Positions 32,362-39,962 of a DNA stretch of 39,962 nucleotides are shown here, in pieces (position 1 is the first letter of the stretch; each line of letters starts with the position of its first letter). The translations under genes were made by a program, and so were the position numbers. This stretch comes from an uncultured Erythrobacter sp. (lineage in GTDB: Bacteria > Pseudomonadota > Alphaproteobacteria > Sphingomonadales > Sphingomonadaceae): assembly GCA_938015255.1 (NCBI GenBank), contig CALLQC010000086.1:1-39962 (forward strand), written 5' to 3'. The notes below the pieces were generated by a model. The model did no database searches. It was given only the letters and a program-made list of their open reading frames with translations, and was not told the DNA's origin.

Positions 32362-34224
32362 ATGAGACGAATCCTGCTACCGATTCTGGGGGCTGCTTGC
32401 GTTGCGGCCGGACCGAGTTCGGCAATGAACGAACCACCGGCCGATGTGCCCGCAGGGAACGCCGCTTTGTCGGACGCGATTTCGGAGCGCTTGCCCGAAG
32501 ATGAAGTGGTCTATTTCGTCCTGCCAGACAGGTTCGAGAACGGCGATCCGACCAATGATCGCGGCGGAATCGAAGGAGACCGGCTGACCCATGGCTTCGA
32601 CCCTGCGCACAAGGGCTTCTATCACGGCGGCGATCTGAAAGGTCTGACCGCGAAGCTCGACTACATCCAGGACATGGGCGTAACCGCGATCTGGTTCGCG
32701 CCGATCTTCGAGAACAAGCCGGTTCAGGGCGGCGCAGGTCAGGAAAGCGCGGGCTACCACGGATATTGGGTGACCAACTTCACCAGTATCGATCCGCATT
32801 TCGGCACCAATGAAGAGTTCAAAGCCTTCGTCGACGCTGCCCATGGGCGCGGGATGAAGGTCTATATGGACATCATCACCAACCACACAGCCGACGTGAT
32901 CGACTATGCCGAGGGTGAGGCCACTGGCTACGCCTATCGCAGTCTTGCGGATTACCCCTATTCGACGCGCGGCGGGCCGGATGGCGAAGCGATCAATCCG
33001 GGCTTTTTGGGCGATGAGGTCCAGACAGAAGAAAACTTCGCCAAACTGGTCGACCCGAACTTCGCCTACACGCCGACCATCCCCGAGGCCGAGCGGAACG
33101 TCAAAGTTCCGGCCTGGCTGAACGATCCGATCTACTATCACAATCGCGGCAGCTCGACCTTCTCGGGCGAGAGCAGCACGCATGGCGATTTCGCCGGGTT
33201 GGATGACCTCTACACCGAGCATCCCCGCGTGCTCGACGGGATGATCGAAATCTACCAGAGCTGGATCACCCGCTTTGGCATTGACGGTTTTCGCATCGAC
33301 ACAGCCAAACATGTGAACCCGGAATTCTGGCAGAGCTTCGTGCCCGCCATGCGCGAAACCGCCGAGGCAGAAGGGATCGCCAACTTCCACATCTTTGGCG
33401 AGGTCTATTCCGACAATCGCGACAGCGGTTTCCTTGCCCGGTTCACGCGCCGCGATGGCTTTCCGGCGGTACTCGACTTCGCCTTCGCTGCGGCGATGCG
33501 TGACGTTCTGGGCCGCGGCGCGCCAGCTGGTGCACTGAACGAAATGTTCGATGGCGATGTGAACTATGAAGGCGGCGAAGAGGCAGCGCGCGGCATGCCG
33601 ACCTTCCTCGGCAATCACGATATGGGCCGGTTCTCGACTCTGATCAAAGCGGACAATCCCGGCATTTCGCAGGGTGAGTTGCTGGCGCGAGTAAGGCTGG
33701 GCCATGCCATGCTGATGACTTTGCGCGGCTCGCCGGTGATCTACTACGGTGATGAGCAAGGCTTTGTTGGCGATGGCAATGATCAGGCAGCGCGCGAGGA
33801 TATGTTCCCGAGCCTGACCGACAGCTACAACGACAATCAACTGATCGGGACGAACGCCACCACCGCGCAGGAGAACTTCGACACCGCGCACCCGCTCTAC
33901 GCCGCGATCAAGCAATTGGCCGCGATGCGCGCGGCTCACCCGGCATTGCGGCGCGGGCGTCAGATCGAGCGCAGCTATGATGACCAGAAACCCGGTCTGA
34001 TCGCGTTCTCCCGCTTCGATCCCGATGACGGAACCGAATACTTCCTCGCTTTCAACACATCATCGGAACCGATCACCGAATTTTCGACAATCGGATATAG
34101 CGCTCGTACGCTTGAGACGCTGTATGGTAGCTGTGCAAACAGTGTCGCTTCGCCGGGTAGCGTTGCGGTAAATCTGGAACCATTCGGTTCGTGTGTCGCC
34201 AAAGTTGTAGAGGCCGCCGAATGA
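32362..34224 (+). CDS. Exported GH13 alpha-amylase
   Basis: Glycoside hydrolase family 13 enzyme of 620 residues with a signal peptide (about 1-21, ending near PSSAM), so periplasmic or secreted. The barrel has DIITNHTAD (region I, His175), DGFRIDTAKH with nucleophile Asp313, IFGEVYS with acid/base Glu347 and FLGNHDMGR with Asp420. A large insert (about 185-285) lies between regions I and II, and a beta-sandwich C-terminal domain follows (about 530-620) with a Cys pair (YGSCANS, FGSCVAK). ATG 32362 is preferred over GTG 32344 because GGAGGGG lies 8 bases upstream. It heads the amylase-glucosidase-lacI-halogenase operon and its stop overlaps the next start (ATGA). Confidence 0.93.
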   Translation: MRRILLPILGAACVAAGPSSAMNEPPADVPAGNAALSDAISERLPEDEVVYFVLPDRFENGDPTNDRGGIEGDRLTHGFDPAHKGFYHGGDLKGLTAKLDYIQDMGVTAIWFAPIFENKPVQGGAGQESAGYHGYWVTNFTSIDPHFGTNEEFKAFVDAAHGRGMKVYMDIITNHTADVIDYAEGEATGYAYRSLADYPYSTRGGPDGEAINPGFLGDEVQTEENFAKLVDPNFAYTPTIPEAERNVKVPAWLNDPIYYHNRGSSTFSGESSTHGDFAGLDDLYTEHPRVLDGMIEIYQSWITRFGIDGFRIDTAKHVNPEFWQSFVPAMRETAEAEGIANFHIFGEVYSDNRDSGFLARFTRRDGFPAVLDFAFAAAMRDVLGRGAPAGALNEMFDGDVNYEGGEEAARGMPTFLGNHDMGRFSTLIKADNPGISQGELLARVRLGHAMLMTLRGSPVIYYGDEQGFVGDGNDQAAREDMFPSLTDSYNDNQLIGTNATTAQENFDTAHPLYAAIKQLAAMRAAHPALRRGRQIERSYDDQKPGLIAFSRFDPDDGTEYFLAFNTSSEPITEFSTIGYSARTLETLYGSCANSVASPGSVAVNLEPFGSCVAKVVEAAE

Positions 34225-35879
34225 ACGAGATGCGTGTGGTGACCGGCGACAAGTCAGGGCGCGAGACTACTGAATGGTGGCGCGGTGCAGTGATCTATCA
34301 GATCTATCCGCGCAGCTTTCGCGATTCCAATGCCGATGGCATTGGCGATCTGCGCGGCATTGCCGAGGGGCTGGATTACATCGCATCGCTTGGCGTCGAC
34401 GGCATCTGGATCTCGCCGTTCTTCACCTCTCCGATGAAGGACTTTGGCTACGACGTTTCCGATTATTGCGGGATCGATCCGAGCTACGGGACATTCGAAG
34501 ATTTCGACCGGATCATTGAGCGGGCGCACGCGCTTGGCCTGAAAGTCATCATCGATCAGGTCTATTCCCACACGTCGGACGAGCACGTATGGTTCAAGGA
34601 AAGCCGCACCGACCGCACCAACGCGAAAGCCGATTGGTATGTCTGGGCCGATCCCAAATCCGACGGGTCACCCCCATCCAATTGGCAATCGGTGTTTGGC
34701 GGATCGGCGTGGCAATGGGACGGGCCGCGCAAACAATATTATCTGCACAATTTCCTGACCAGCCAACCCGATCTCAATGTGCATAACCCGCATGTGCAGG
34801 AAGCAGTGCTCGATGTGATGCGGTTCTGGCTGGATCGCGGCGTCGATGGCTTCCGTCTCGATGCGCTCAATTTCTCGATGCATGATCCGCAGCTGCGCGA
34901 TAACCCGCCTTCGGGCGCGCCGATGACCGAAGTCACGCGACCGTTCGACATGCAGATCAAGCAATATAACCAATCGCACGCCGACATCCCGGCATTCCTT
35001 GAACGACTGCGCGGCGTGCTCAACGAATATGATGGCCGCTTCACCGTCGCCGAAGTGGGCGGACCCGATCCGCTTGCCGAAATGAAGGCCTTCACCGAGG
35101 GCGGCAAACGGCTCGACAGCGCGTATAACTTCGATTTTCTCTACGCGCCCGACCTCACCGCCGCCCGCGTGCGGGCATCGCTCAATCAGTGGGACGGCAC
35201 GCCCGAAGAAGGCTGGCCAAGTTGGGCGTTCTCCAATCACGACGCGCCGCGCGCTGTCAGCAGGTGGAGCAGTGTAGACGATTACGGGCAGGTCGCACGG
35301 CTCAGCCTGCTACTGCTGCTATCGCTGCGCGGCAATCCGATCATTTACCAGGGCGAAGAGCTGGGCCTGCCTCAAGGCCATGTGGCGTTTGAAGACCTGC
35401 TCGATCCCGAGGCGATTGCCAACTGGCCGCACACTCTTGGTCGTGACGGTGCGCGCACACCTATGCCATGGGCGGCCAACGCGCCGCAGGCTGGATTCTC
35501 CTGCGCCAATCGCACGTGGTTGAAGGTCGACAGCGACCACGCGCCGCTCGCCATCGATCAGCAGATCAAGGACCCGCAATCCATGATCAGCTACACGCGG
35601 CACCTGCTGGCGCAGCGCCAGGCCATGCCCGCCTTGGTGGCCGGCACCAGCGAGCTGCTCGATACGCCGGATGAGATCGTCGCGTTTGTCCGTTCCTCGC
35701 CCGAAGGTGATGTGCTCTGCGCATTCAATCTCGCCGATCATTCCGTGGGCTGGTCACCCCCCAGCGCCTTTACCGACGCCAAGATTGTCGCCAATGAACG
35801 CGAGACCGGTAGCGGAGAAGGCATTGCGACGACGATGCCGCGCCGCTCAGGCTACTGGGCGACGACAAACGGGGGTTAA
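34221..35879 (+). CDS. Cytoplasmic GH13 alpha-glucosidase
   Basis: Oligo-alpha-glucosidase of 552 residues without a signal peptide. The N-terminus WWRGAVIYQIYPRSFRDSN is typical of alpha-glucosidases; region I reads QVYSHTS, region II DGFRLDALNF with nucleophile Asp214, region III TVAEVGG with acid/base Glu278 and region IV FSNHDAPR with Asp341. It should convert imported maltose and maltodextrins to glucose. Starting at 34221 it overlaps the amylase stop by ATGA; an in-frame start at 34191 would overlap more. The regulator gene starts 3 bases after its stop. Confidence 0.93.
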   Translation: MNEMRVVTGDKSGRETTEWWRGAVIYQIYPRSFRDSNADGIGDLRGIAEGLDYIASLGVDGIWISPFFTSPMKDFGYDVSDYCGIDPSYGTFEDFDRIIERAHALGLKVIIDQVYSHTSDEHVWFKESRTDRTNAKADWYVWADPKSDGSPPSNWQSVFGGSAWQWDGPRKQYYLHNFLTSQPDLNVHNPHVQEAVLDVMRFWLDRGVDGFRLDALNFSMHDPQLRDNPPSGAPMTEVTRPFDMQIKQYNQSHADIPAFLERLRGVLNEYDGRFTVAEVGGPDPLAEMKAFTEGGKRLDSAYNFDFLYAPDLTAARVRASLNQWDGTPEEGWPSWAFSNHDAPRAVSRWSSVDDYGQVARLSLLLLLSLRGNPIIYQGEELGLPQGHVAFEDLLDPEAIANWPHTLGRDGARTPMPWAANAPQAGFSCANRTWLKVDSDHAPLAIDQQIKDPQSMISYTRHLLAQRQAMPALVAGTSELLDTPDEIVAFVRSSPEGDVLCAFNLADHSVGWSPPSAFTDAKIVANERETGSGEGIATTMPRRSGYWATTNGG

Positions 35880-35882
35880 TTG

Positions 35883-36911
35883 ATGCAGGACACGCGCGAA
35901 AGATCAGGCAAGTCGGCCCGGCTTGAAGATATTGCGCGTGAGGCCGGCGTATCGATTTCAACCGTTTCGCGTGCGCTCAATGACAGTCCGGCGGTCAAGC
36001 GCCGGACCAAGCAGGAAATCTGGAAGATTGCGCGCGCGCATGACTACGATTTTCGCAGCACAATGCCCAACGGACCGATCGGAGCCGACGCCACGATCGC
36101 GGTGATCGTCCCTGCCCCGCAGGCCCGCGAGACCCGCGTTGCCGACCCGTTCTTCCTCGATCTGCTGGCAGGCATCGCCGAAGCCGCACGCGAACGAAAT
36201 GCCGATCTCGTTATCAGCCATCTCAGCCCGCGTTCCACAGAAGACATCGAGTATGCGATGAGCACCAGCCGCGCGACCGGCATGATCTTCATCGGGCAAA
36301 GCTCCCTGCACCACGCCTTCAACAGCTTTGCCGCACGCGACAATCGCTTCGTGGTTTGGGGCGCAGAGTTTGCCGACGCGGCCTATTGCACCATCGGCTC
36401 CGACAATGTCGCTGGCGGACGGCGCGCCACATCTCACCTCGCCAGGCTCGGGCGCGAGAAGATATTGTTCCTCGGCGACACCGAAGCGCCCGAGGCTGAG
36501 CAACGTCACCGCGGCTATCGGCTCGCTCTCGAACAGGCCGGGATCGCGCTCGACGATCAACTTACAGTGCCAGCGCACTTTGACGTGCATTCGGCCGAAG
36601 CGGCAACCCGATCAGCCATCGACAGCGGTGTCGAGTTCGACGCCGTGTTTGCAGCCAGCGACCTGATCGCCATCGGTGCCATCCGCGCGCTTACGCGCAG
36701 CGGACGCAGCGTGCCCGGCGATGTCTCGGTGGTAGGTTACGACAACATTCCGGCGGCAAGCCTCGTCACCCCGCGCCTGACCACGATTGATCAGGACGCG
36801 AACTTGGCAGGGCGGATGCTGGTATCCAAATTGATCGACACCAAAGGGGGACGCGGCGCATCGCAGCGGCTCGAAACCAGCTTGCTGATCCGGGACAGCT
36901 GCGGCGGCTGA
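35883..36911 (+). CDS. LacI-family transcription regulator
   Basis: Repressor-type regulator of 342 residues. The LacI helix-turn-helix is at about 14-33 (LEDIAREAGVSISTVSRALN), with the hinge near residues 52-62, and a periplasmic-binding-protein-like effector domain at about 70-335 (DPFFLDLLAGIAEAA, FAASDLIAIGAIRAL, SVVGYDNIPAA). ATG 35883 is chosen; a TTG 3 bases earlier is possible. It sits inside the operon and presumably controls the locus, including itself, through the TGCAAA-N2-TTTGCA sites. The inducer is probably maltose or a maltodextrin (inference). It resembles maltose-responsive regulators of Caulobacter and sphingomonads. Confidence 0.94.
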   Translation: MQDTRERSGKSARLEDIAREAGVSISTVSRALNDSPAVKRRTKQEIWKIARAHDYDFRSTMPNGPIGADATIAVIVPAPQARETRVADPFFLDLLAGIAEAARERNADLVISHLSPRSTEDIEYAMSTSRATGMIFIGQSSLHHAFNSFAARDNRFVVWGAEFADAAYCTIGSDNVAGGRRATSHLARLGREKILFLGDTEAPEAEQRHRGYRLALEQAGIALDDQLTVPAHFDVHSAEAATRSAIDSGVEFDAVFAASDLIAIGAIRALTRSGRSVPGDVSVVGYDNIPAASLVTPRLTTIDQDANLAGRMLVSKLIDTKGGRGASQRLETSLLIRDSCGG

Positions 36912-36912
36912 C

Positions 36913-38433
36913 ATGGCTCAGGGTTTCGCGCCTCTCAAATCGATCATCATCGTCGGCGGTGGCAGCGCAGGTTGGATGACAGCAGCCGCGTTGGCACATT
37001 CACTGAGTGACAGTTGCGAGATCACACTAATTGAATCCGAAGCGATCGGAACCGTCGGAGTCGGCGAAGCGACCATCCCGCCCATCCGCCATTTCAACCA
37101 ACGGCTCGGCATCGATGAAGCAACCTTCGTCAAGGAGACAGCTGGCTCCTACAAGCTCGGGATTGAGTTCGTCGACTGGACCCAGCTCGGTCACTCTTAC
37201 TTCCATCCGTTCGGTCAGTATGGCGCCGAGTTTGACAGCGTCCCGTTCTATCATTTCTGGATGCGCGAAAGCCTGGCCGGGCGGATCGATACGCCCATCG
37301 ACGAGTTTTCGATGTGCTGGGCCATGGCAAAGGCGGGCAAATTCTCGCACCCATCACCCGATCGTCGGCATATCCAGTCGACGTTCGACTACGCCTATCA
37401 TTTCGATGCCACGCTATACGCCGCCTTCCTGCGCAAATTTGCCGAAGCGCGCGGAATAAAGCGCATCGAAGGCCGAGTGGTCGATGCGACGTTGCGGGCA
37501 GAGAATGGCTTCATCAAGAGCGTGACGCTCGACAACGGCGAGAAGCACGAAGCCGAGCTGTTCATCGATTGCAGCGGGTTTCGCGGCCTCCTGATCGAGG
37601 ACACGCTGAAGGCCGGATACGACAATTGGCAGCATTGGCTCCCCTGCGACCGCGCCGTCGCAGTACCATGCGCCAAAGGTGAGGCGATCACCCCTTACAC
37701 CCGCTCAACCGCCAAATCCGCAGGATGGCAATGGCGCATCCCACTGCAACATCGCACCGGCAACGGCTATGTCCATTGCAGCGATTTCATCAGCGAATAT
37801 GAAGCGACAACCGAGCTGATGACCTCGCTTGATGGCGAGCCGCAAGCAGACCCGCGCACGCTCCGCTTTGTGACCGGCAAGCGCCGCAAGTTCTGGGAGA
37901 AGAACTGCGTCGCCATCGGTCTGTCGGCGGGCTTTATGGAGCCGTTGGAATCGACCAGCCTGCACCTGATCCAATACGGCATTCTGCGCCTGCTTGCGCT
38001 GCTACCCGATGCCGAGATGTCGCCGCTGCTCGCTCAGGAATACAATACCCAAACGACAGCGGAGTATGAACGGATCCGAGACTTCCTGATCCTGCATTAC
38101 AAGGCAACCGAGCGGGATGATTCCGAACTGTGGCGCTACTGCGCCAACATGCCGATCCCAGACAGCCTGCAATACAAGATCGATCACTTCCGCAATTACG
38201 GACTGATCGTTTCGGACGAGCGCGAGCTGTTCAAGAACCCGAGCTGGATCGCGGTCTATCTTGGTCAGAACATCGTTCCTCAGCGTGCTCCTGCGTTGGC
38301 CCAAATGCGCAATCAGGTGCCGGTTGCAGACCGGATGGCGGCGATCTCGCAAGCGATGGGCGATGCCGTGGCAGCCATGCCCGCGCACGGAGACTTTCTG
38401 GCTAAACACTGTCCCTCCCCCTACGCAGCCTAA
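36913..38433 (+). CDS. Flavin-dependent tryptophan-halogenase family protein
   Basis: Flavin-dependent halogenase-like protein of 506 residues. The FAD motif IIIVGGGSAGWMTAAAL is at about 11-27; the catalytic Lys81 (GSYKLGIEF), the WxWxIP motif at 272-277 (GWQWRIPL) and the acid pair Glu346/Ser347 (PLESTSLHLI) correspond to Lys79, Glu346 and Ser347 of PrnA/RebH. All key residues are present, so the protein looks active. The substrate is unknown. It starts 1 base after the lacI stop and is the last gene of the operon. Related halogenase genes beside TonB-receptor loci are known in Xanthomonas and other bacteria, but their role in sugar use is not established. Confidence 0.93.
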   Translation: MAQGFAPLKSIIIVGGGSAGWMTAAALAHSLSDSCEITLIESEAIGTVGVGEATIPPIRHFNQRLGIDEATFVKETAGSYKLGIEFVDWTQLGHSYFHPFGQYGAEFDSVPFYHFWMRESLAGRIDTPIDEFSMCWAMAKAGKFSHPSPDRRHIQSTFDYAYHFDATLYAAFLRKFAEARGIKRIEGRVVDATLRAENGFIKSVTLDNGEKHEAELFIDCSGFRGLLIEDTLKAGYDNWQHWLPCDRAVAVPCAKGEAITPYTRSTAKSAGWQWRIPLQHRTGNGYVHCSDFISEYEATTELMTSLDGEPQADPRTLRFVTGKRRKFWEKNCVAIGLSAGFMEPLESTSLHLIQYGILRLLALLPDAEMSPLLAQEYNTQTTAEYERIRDFLILHYKATERDDSELWRYCANMPIPDSLQYKIDHFRNYGLIVSDERELFKNPSWIAVYLGQNIVPQRAPALAQMRNQVPVADRMAAISQAMGDAVAAMPAHGDFLAKHCPSPYAA

Positions 38434-38467
38434 GCGCCTACGCACTTTCCTCCATCGCAAAGCAAAA

Positions 38468-38491
38468 GGGCCCGCTGTTGCCAGCGAGCCC
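38468..38491 (-). terminator. Rho-independent terminator of the TonB receptor gene
   Basis: Hairpin with 10-base arms GGGCCCGCTG and CAGCGAGCCC (one C-A mismatch) around loop TTGC. On the minus strand, reading out of the receptor gene, it is followed by CTTTTGCTTT, giving a short T-run. It separates the receptor from the convergent halogenase operon. Confidence 0.75.
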
Positions 38492-38518
38492 TCTTGGTGT
38501 GGGTGCGACCCAGGGAAA

Positions 38519-39962
38519 TCAGAAGCTCTTGCGAACCGTGAAGTTGTATGTCCGGCCGTAGAGTTCATGACGGCTCGGGAACGTCCCGATCTGATTGCCG
38601 CCAGTATCGAACAGATCATTCTGGGTCACGAATGGCTCGTCGGTGATGTTGAACACCTCGAACTGGATCGCGAGACCTTCGAGCGGGCCGCTTTCGTTCT
38701 GGAACGTGTAGCCGATCTGACCGTCGAGAATGGTCTCGCTGAGCGCGTCGGCACCGCTCAAGCTGCCATCGAAGTTTTGAACTTCGGACAGGAAGCCATC
38801 GCGATAGCGCGCAGCCAGTTTGGCCTGGAAGCCGTTCTTTTCATAGAAGACGTCGGCGGACCAAGTCGTCTCCGAATAGCCCGGGATCGGCAGTGGATCC
38901 TGATTCTGATCGTCGACTTCGGCGTCGGCATAGGTGATGCTGAAGAACGCGCCGAACCCGTCGAGTGCGCTCGTCACATCGGCAAGGTCGAGACGTAAGG
39001 TCCCTTCGATACCGGTGATCGAACCATCTGCGAAGTTCACCGGACCGCTGAATGCACCGGTTGCCAATTCAGGGGCGGTGTTCAGGATCGAGCCGAAGCC
39101 AGCATTGTTGATTTGCTGCTCGAGGTCGATGATCTCGTTGAAGTCGATAACCCAATCGGACAGATCTTTGTGGAAGACCGCGACAATCACCGCCGTCCCC
39201 GCAGAGAAATACTTCTCAACCGAGAGATCGTATGAGACAGATTCATACGGCTGGAGCGCGGGGTTGCCGCCGCCTAAGTTGAAGCAGACCAGTTGTGGCG
39301 GCGCAAAGCCAAGCACCGTATCGGGTACCTGATCCCCATCGGTGTCCGAACAGCTCAGCGGGTTGACTGTGATGTTCTGGTTCGCCGCCATCTGATCAAG
39401 GCGCGCGCGCGTGATCGACTTGGCCGCAGCAAGGCGAATGAACAGACCGTCGCTGACCTCAAAGCTGAGGTTAGCGCTCGGCAGCCAATCATCATAGCTT
39501 TCGGTCACGGTGTTCAGCAGCCCGCCACCGATCGTACCGGTCGAAGACTGGCGTGTATCCGAATACCGTAGGCCGACATTGCCGCGCAGCGGAATGCTGC
39601 CAAGCATCGCATCGATATTCGCCTGAACGTAGAAGTTGTGCACTTCCTCATCGACGACCCATTCGGTGTCGAAGGTCGCCTTCTCAACGATGTAGGTGCC
39701 GTCGGTCAGGAAGCTCGACGGGTCGTAAGCGAGGATGTTGTTATTTAGCCCGCCCGTATCGGTGGACCCGACGATCGCGTTGGTCGGAACCGCAAGGGCA
39801 CCATCAACAAACGCTGCCGATGGCCGCAAGAAGCTCTCGTTAGAATCGAAGTTCTTGCTGCGGTCCGTGTAGAGATAGCCAACGGTGATGCTGCCGAGGA
39901 ACCCGCCGTCGAACTCATAATCGAGCTCTGCGCGAAGCTGGTTCAACTCGTCTTCGATCTCA
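38519..39962 (-). CDS. TonB-dependent receptor, N-terminus outside window
   Basis: C-terminal 480 residues of an outer-membrane TonB-dependent receptor barrel; signal peptide and plug lie beyond the right edge. The reading frame is open to base 39962. The visible part has alternating beta-strand sequence, aspartate-rich surface loops, two cysteines in a loop (LSCSDTDGDQVPD and QLVCFNL), and ends TYNFTVRKSF with the terminal Phe of barrel proteins. It converges with the starch operon and probably brings glucans across the outer membrane. Its promoter, expected to carry another TGCAAA-N2-TTTGCA site, is not in this window. Confidence 0.93.
   Translation of the reverse strand, partial: EIEDELNQLRAELDYEFDGGFLGSITVGYLYTDRSKNFDSNESFLRPSAAFVDGALAVPTNAIVGSTDTGGLNNNILAYDPSSFLTDGTYIVEKATFDTEWVVDEEVHNFYVQANIDAMLGSIPLRGNVGLRYSDTRQSSTGTIGGGLLNTVTESYDDWLPSANLSFEVSDGLFIRLAAAKSITRARLDQMAANQNITVNPLSCSDTDGDQVPDTVLGFAPPQLVCFNLGGGNPALQPYESVSYDLSVEKYFSAGTAVIVAVFHKDLSDWVIDFNEIIDLEQQINNAGFGSILNTAPELATGAFSGPVNFADGSITGIEGTLRLDLADVTSALDGFGAFFSITYADAEVDDQNQDPLPIPGYSETTWSADVFYEKNGFQAKLAARYRDGFLSEVQNFDGSLSGADALSETILDGQIGYTFQNESGPLEGLAIQFEVFNITDEPFVTQNDLFDTGGNQIGTFPSRHELYGRTYNFTVRKSF

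Noticed and set aside
32377-33939. 520-codon open frame antisense to the exported amylase
   Set aside because: It mirrors a gene with full GH13 motifs, gives no recognisable protein, and is expected from GC-rich codon use.

Overview
The window looks like chromosomal DNA from an alphaproteobacterium of the Sphingomonadales, most likely the Erythrobacteraceae (Erythrobacter/Altererythrobacter-like). This is an inference from GC-rich coding sequence, the yajC-secD-secF and aroQ-accB-accC gene orders, a gene-transfer-agent (GTA)-type holin, a DUF6456-like protein, and a starch/maltodextrin locus built on a TonB-dependent receptor, GH13/GH97 enzymes and a flavin halogenase. No insertion sequence, integrase, CRISPR array or rRNA was seen.

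Left part (1-25,126), mostly housekeeping. A PepSY protein, OmpR-type response regulator and histidine kinase (cut by the left edge) lie on the minus strand behind a SIMPL-domain periplasmic protein. Divergent from these are an exported amidohydrolase, an Uup-like ABC-F ATPase and a uracil-DNA glycosylase-family protein. A DUF6456-like gene and an XRE regulator are divergently transcribed, followed by a GT4 glycosyltransferase and the minus-strand yajC-secD-secF operon. Then come tRNA-Pro(GGG), a small TonB-dependent receptor, a GTA-type holin facing a signal-less N-acetylmuramoyl-L-alanine amidase, aroQ-accB-accC, a type II NADH dehydrogenase, an lrp/GFA/hypothetical operon, an orphan histidine kinase with a degenerate ATPase domain, a WalW-like polysaccharide deacetylase and two tRNAs (CAT anticodon; Pro TGG).

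Right part (25,142-39,962), a starch/maltodextrin utilisation locus. GH97 alpha-glucosidase (-) and an FG-GAP/ASPIC lipoprotein (+) diverge from one promoter region. A sugar-type MFS transporter and a lipoprotein GH13 amylase form a minus-strand operon. Diverging from it is a plus-strand operon: exported GH13 alpha-amylase, cytoplasmic GH13 alpha-glucosidase, LacI-family regulator and flavin-dependent (tryptophan-7-type) halogenase. A large TonB-dependent receptor enters from the right edge. Four near-identical palindromes (TGCAAA-N2-TTTGCA) sit in the two divergent promoter regions and are probably the operators of the LacI-family regulator. The proposed flow is: receptor imports glucans across the outer membrane, exported GH13/GH97 enzymes cut them, the MFS protein imports the small sugars, and the cytoplasmic GH13 enzyme makes glucose.

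The most unusual observations are (a) a possible dispersed GTA control and lysis set: the DUF6456/XRE pair and the holin gene share an almost identical 13-bp palindrome; (b) a flavin halogenase embedded in a starch operon; and (c) an FG-GAP lipoprotein that appears co-regulated with GH97 and may act as a glycan-binding or processing component.
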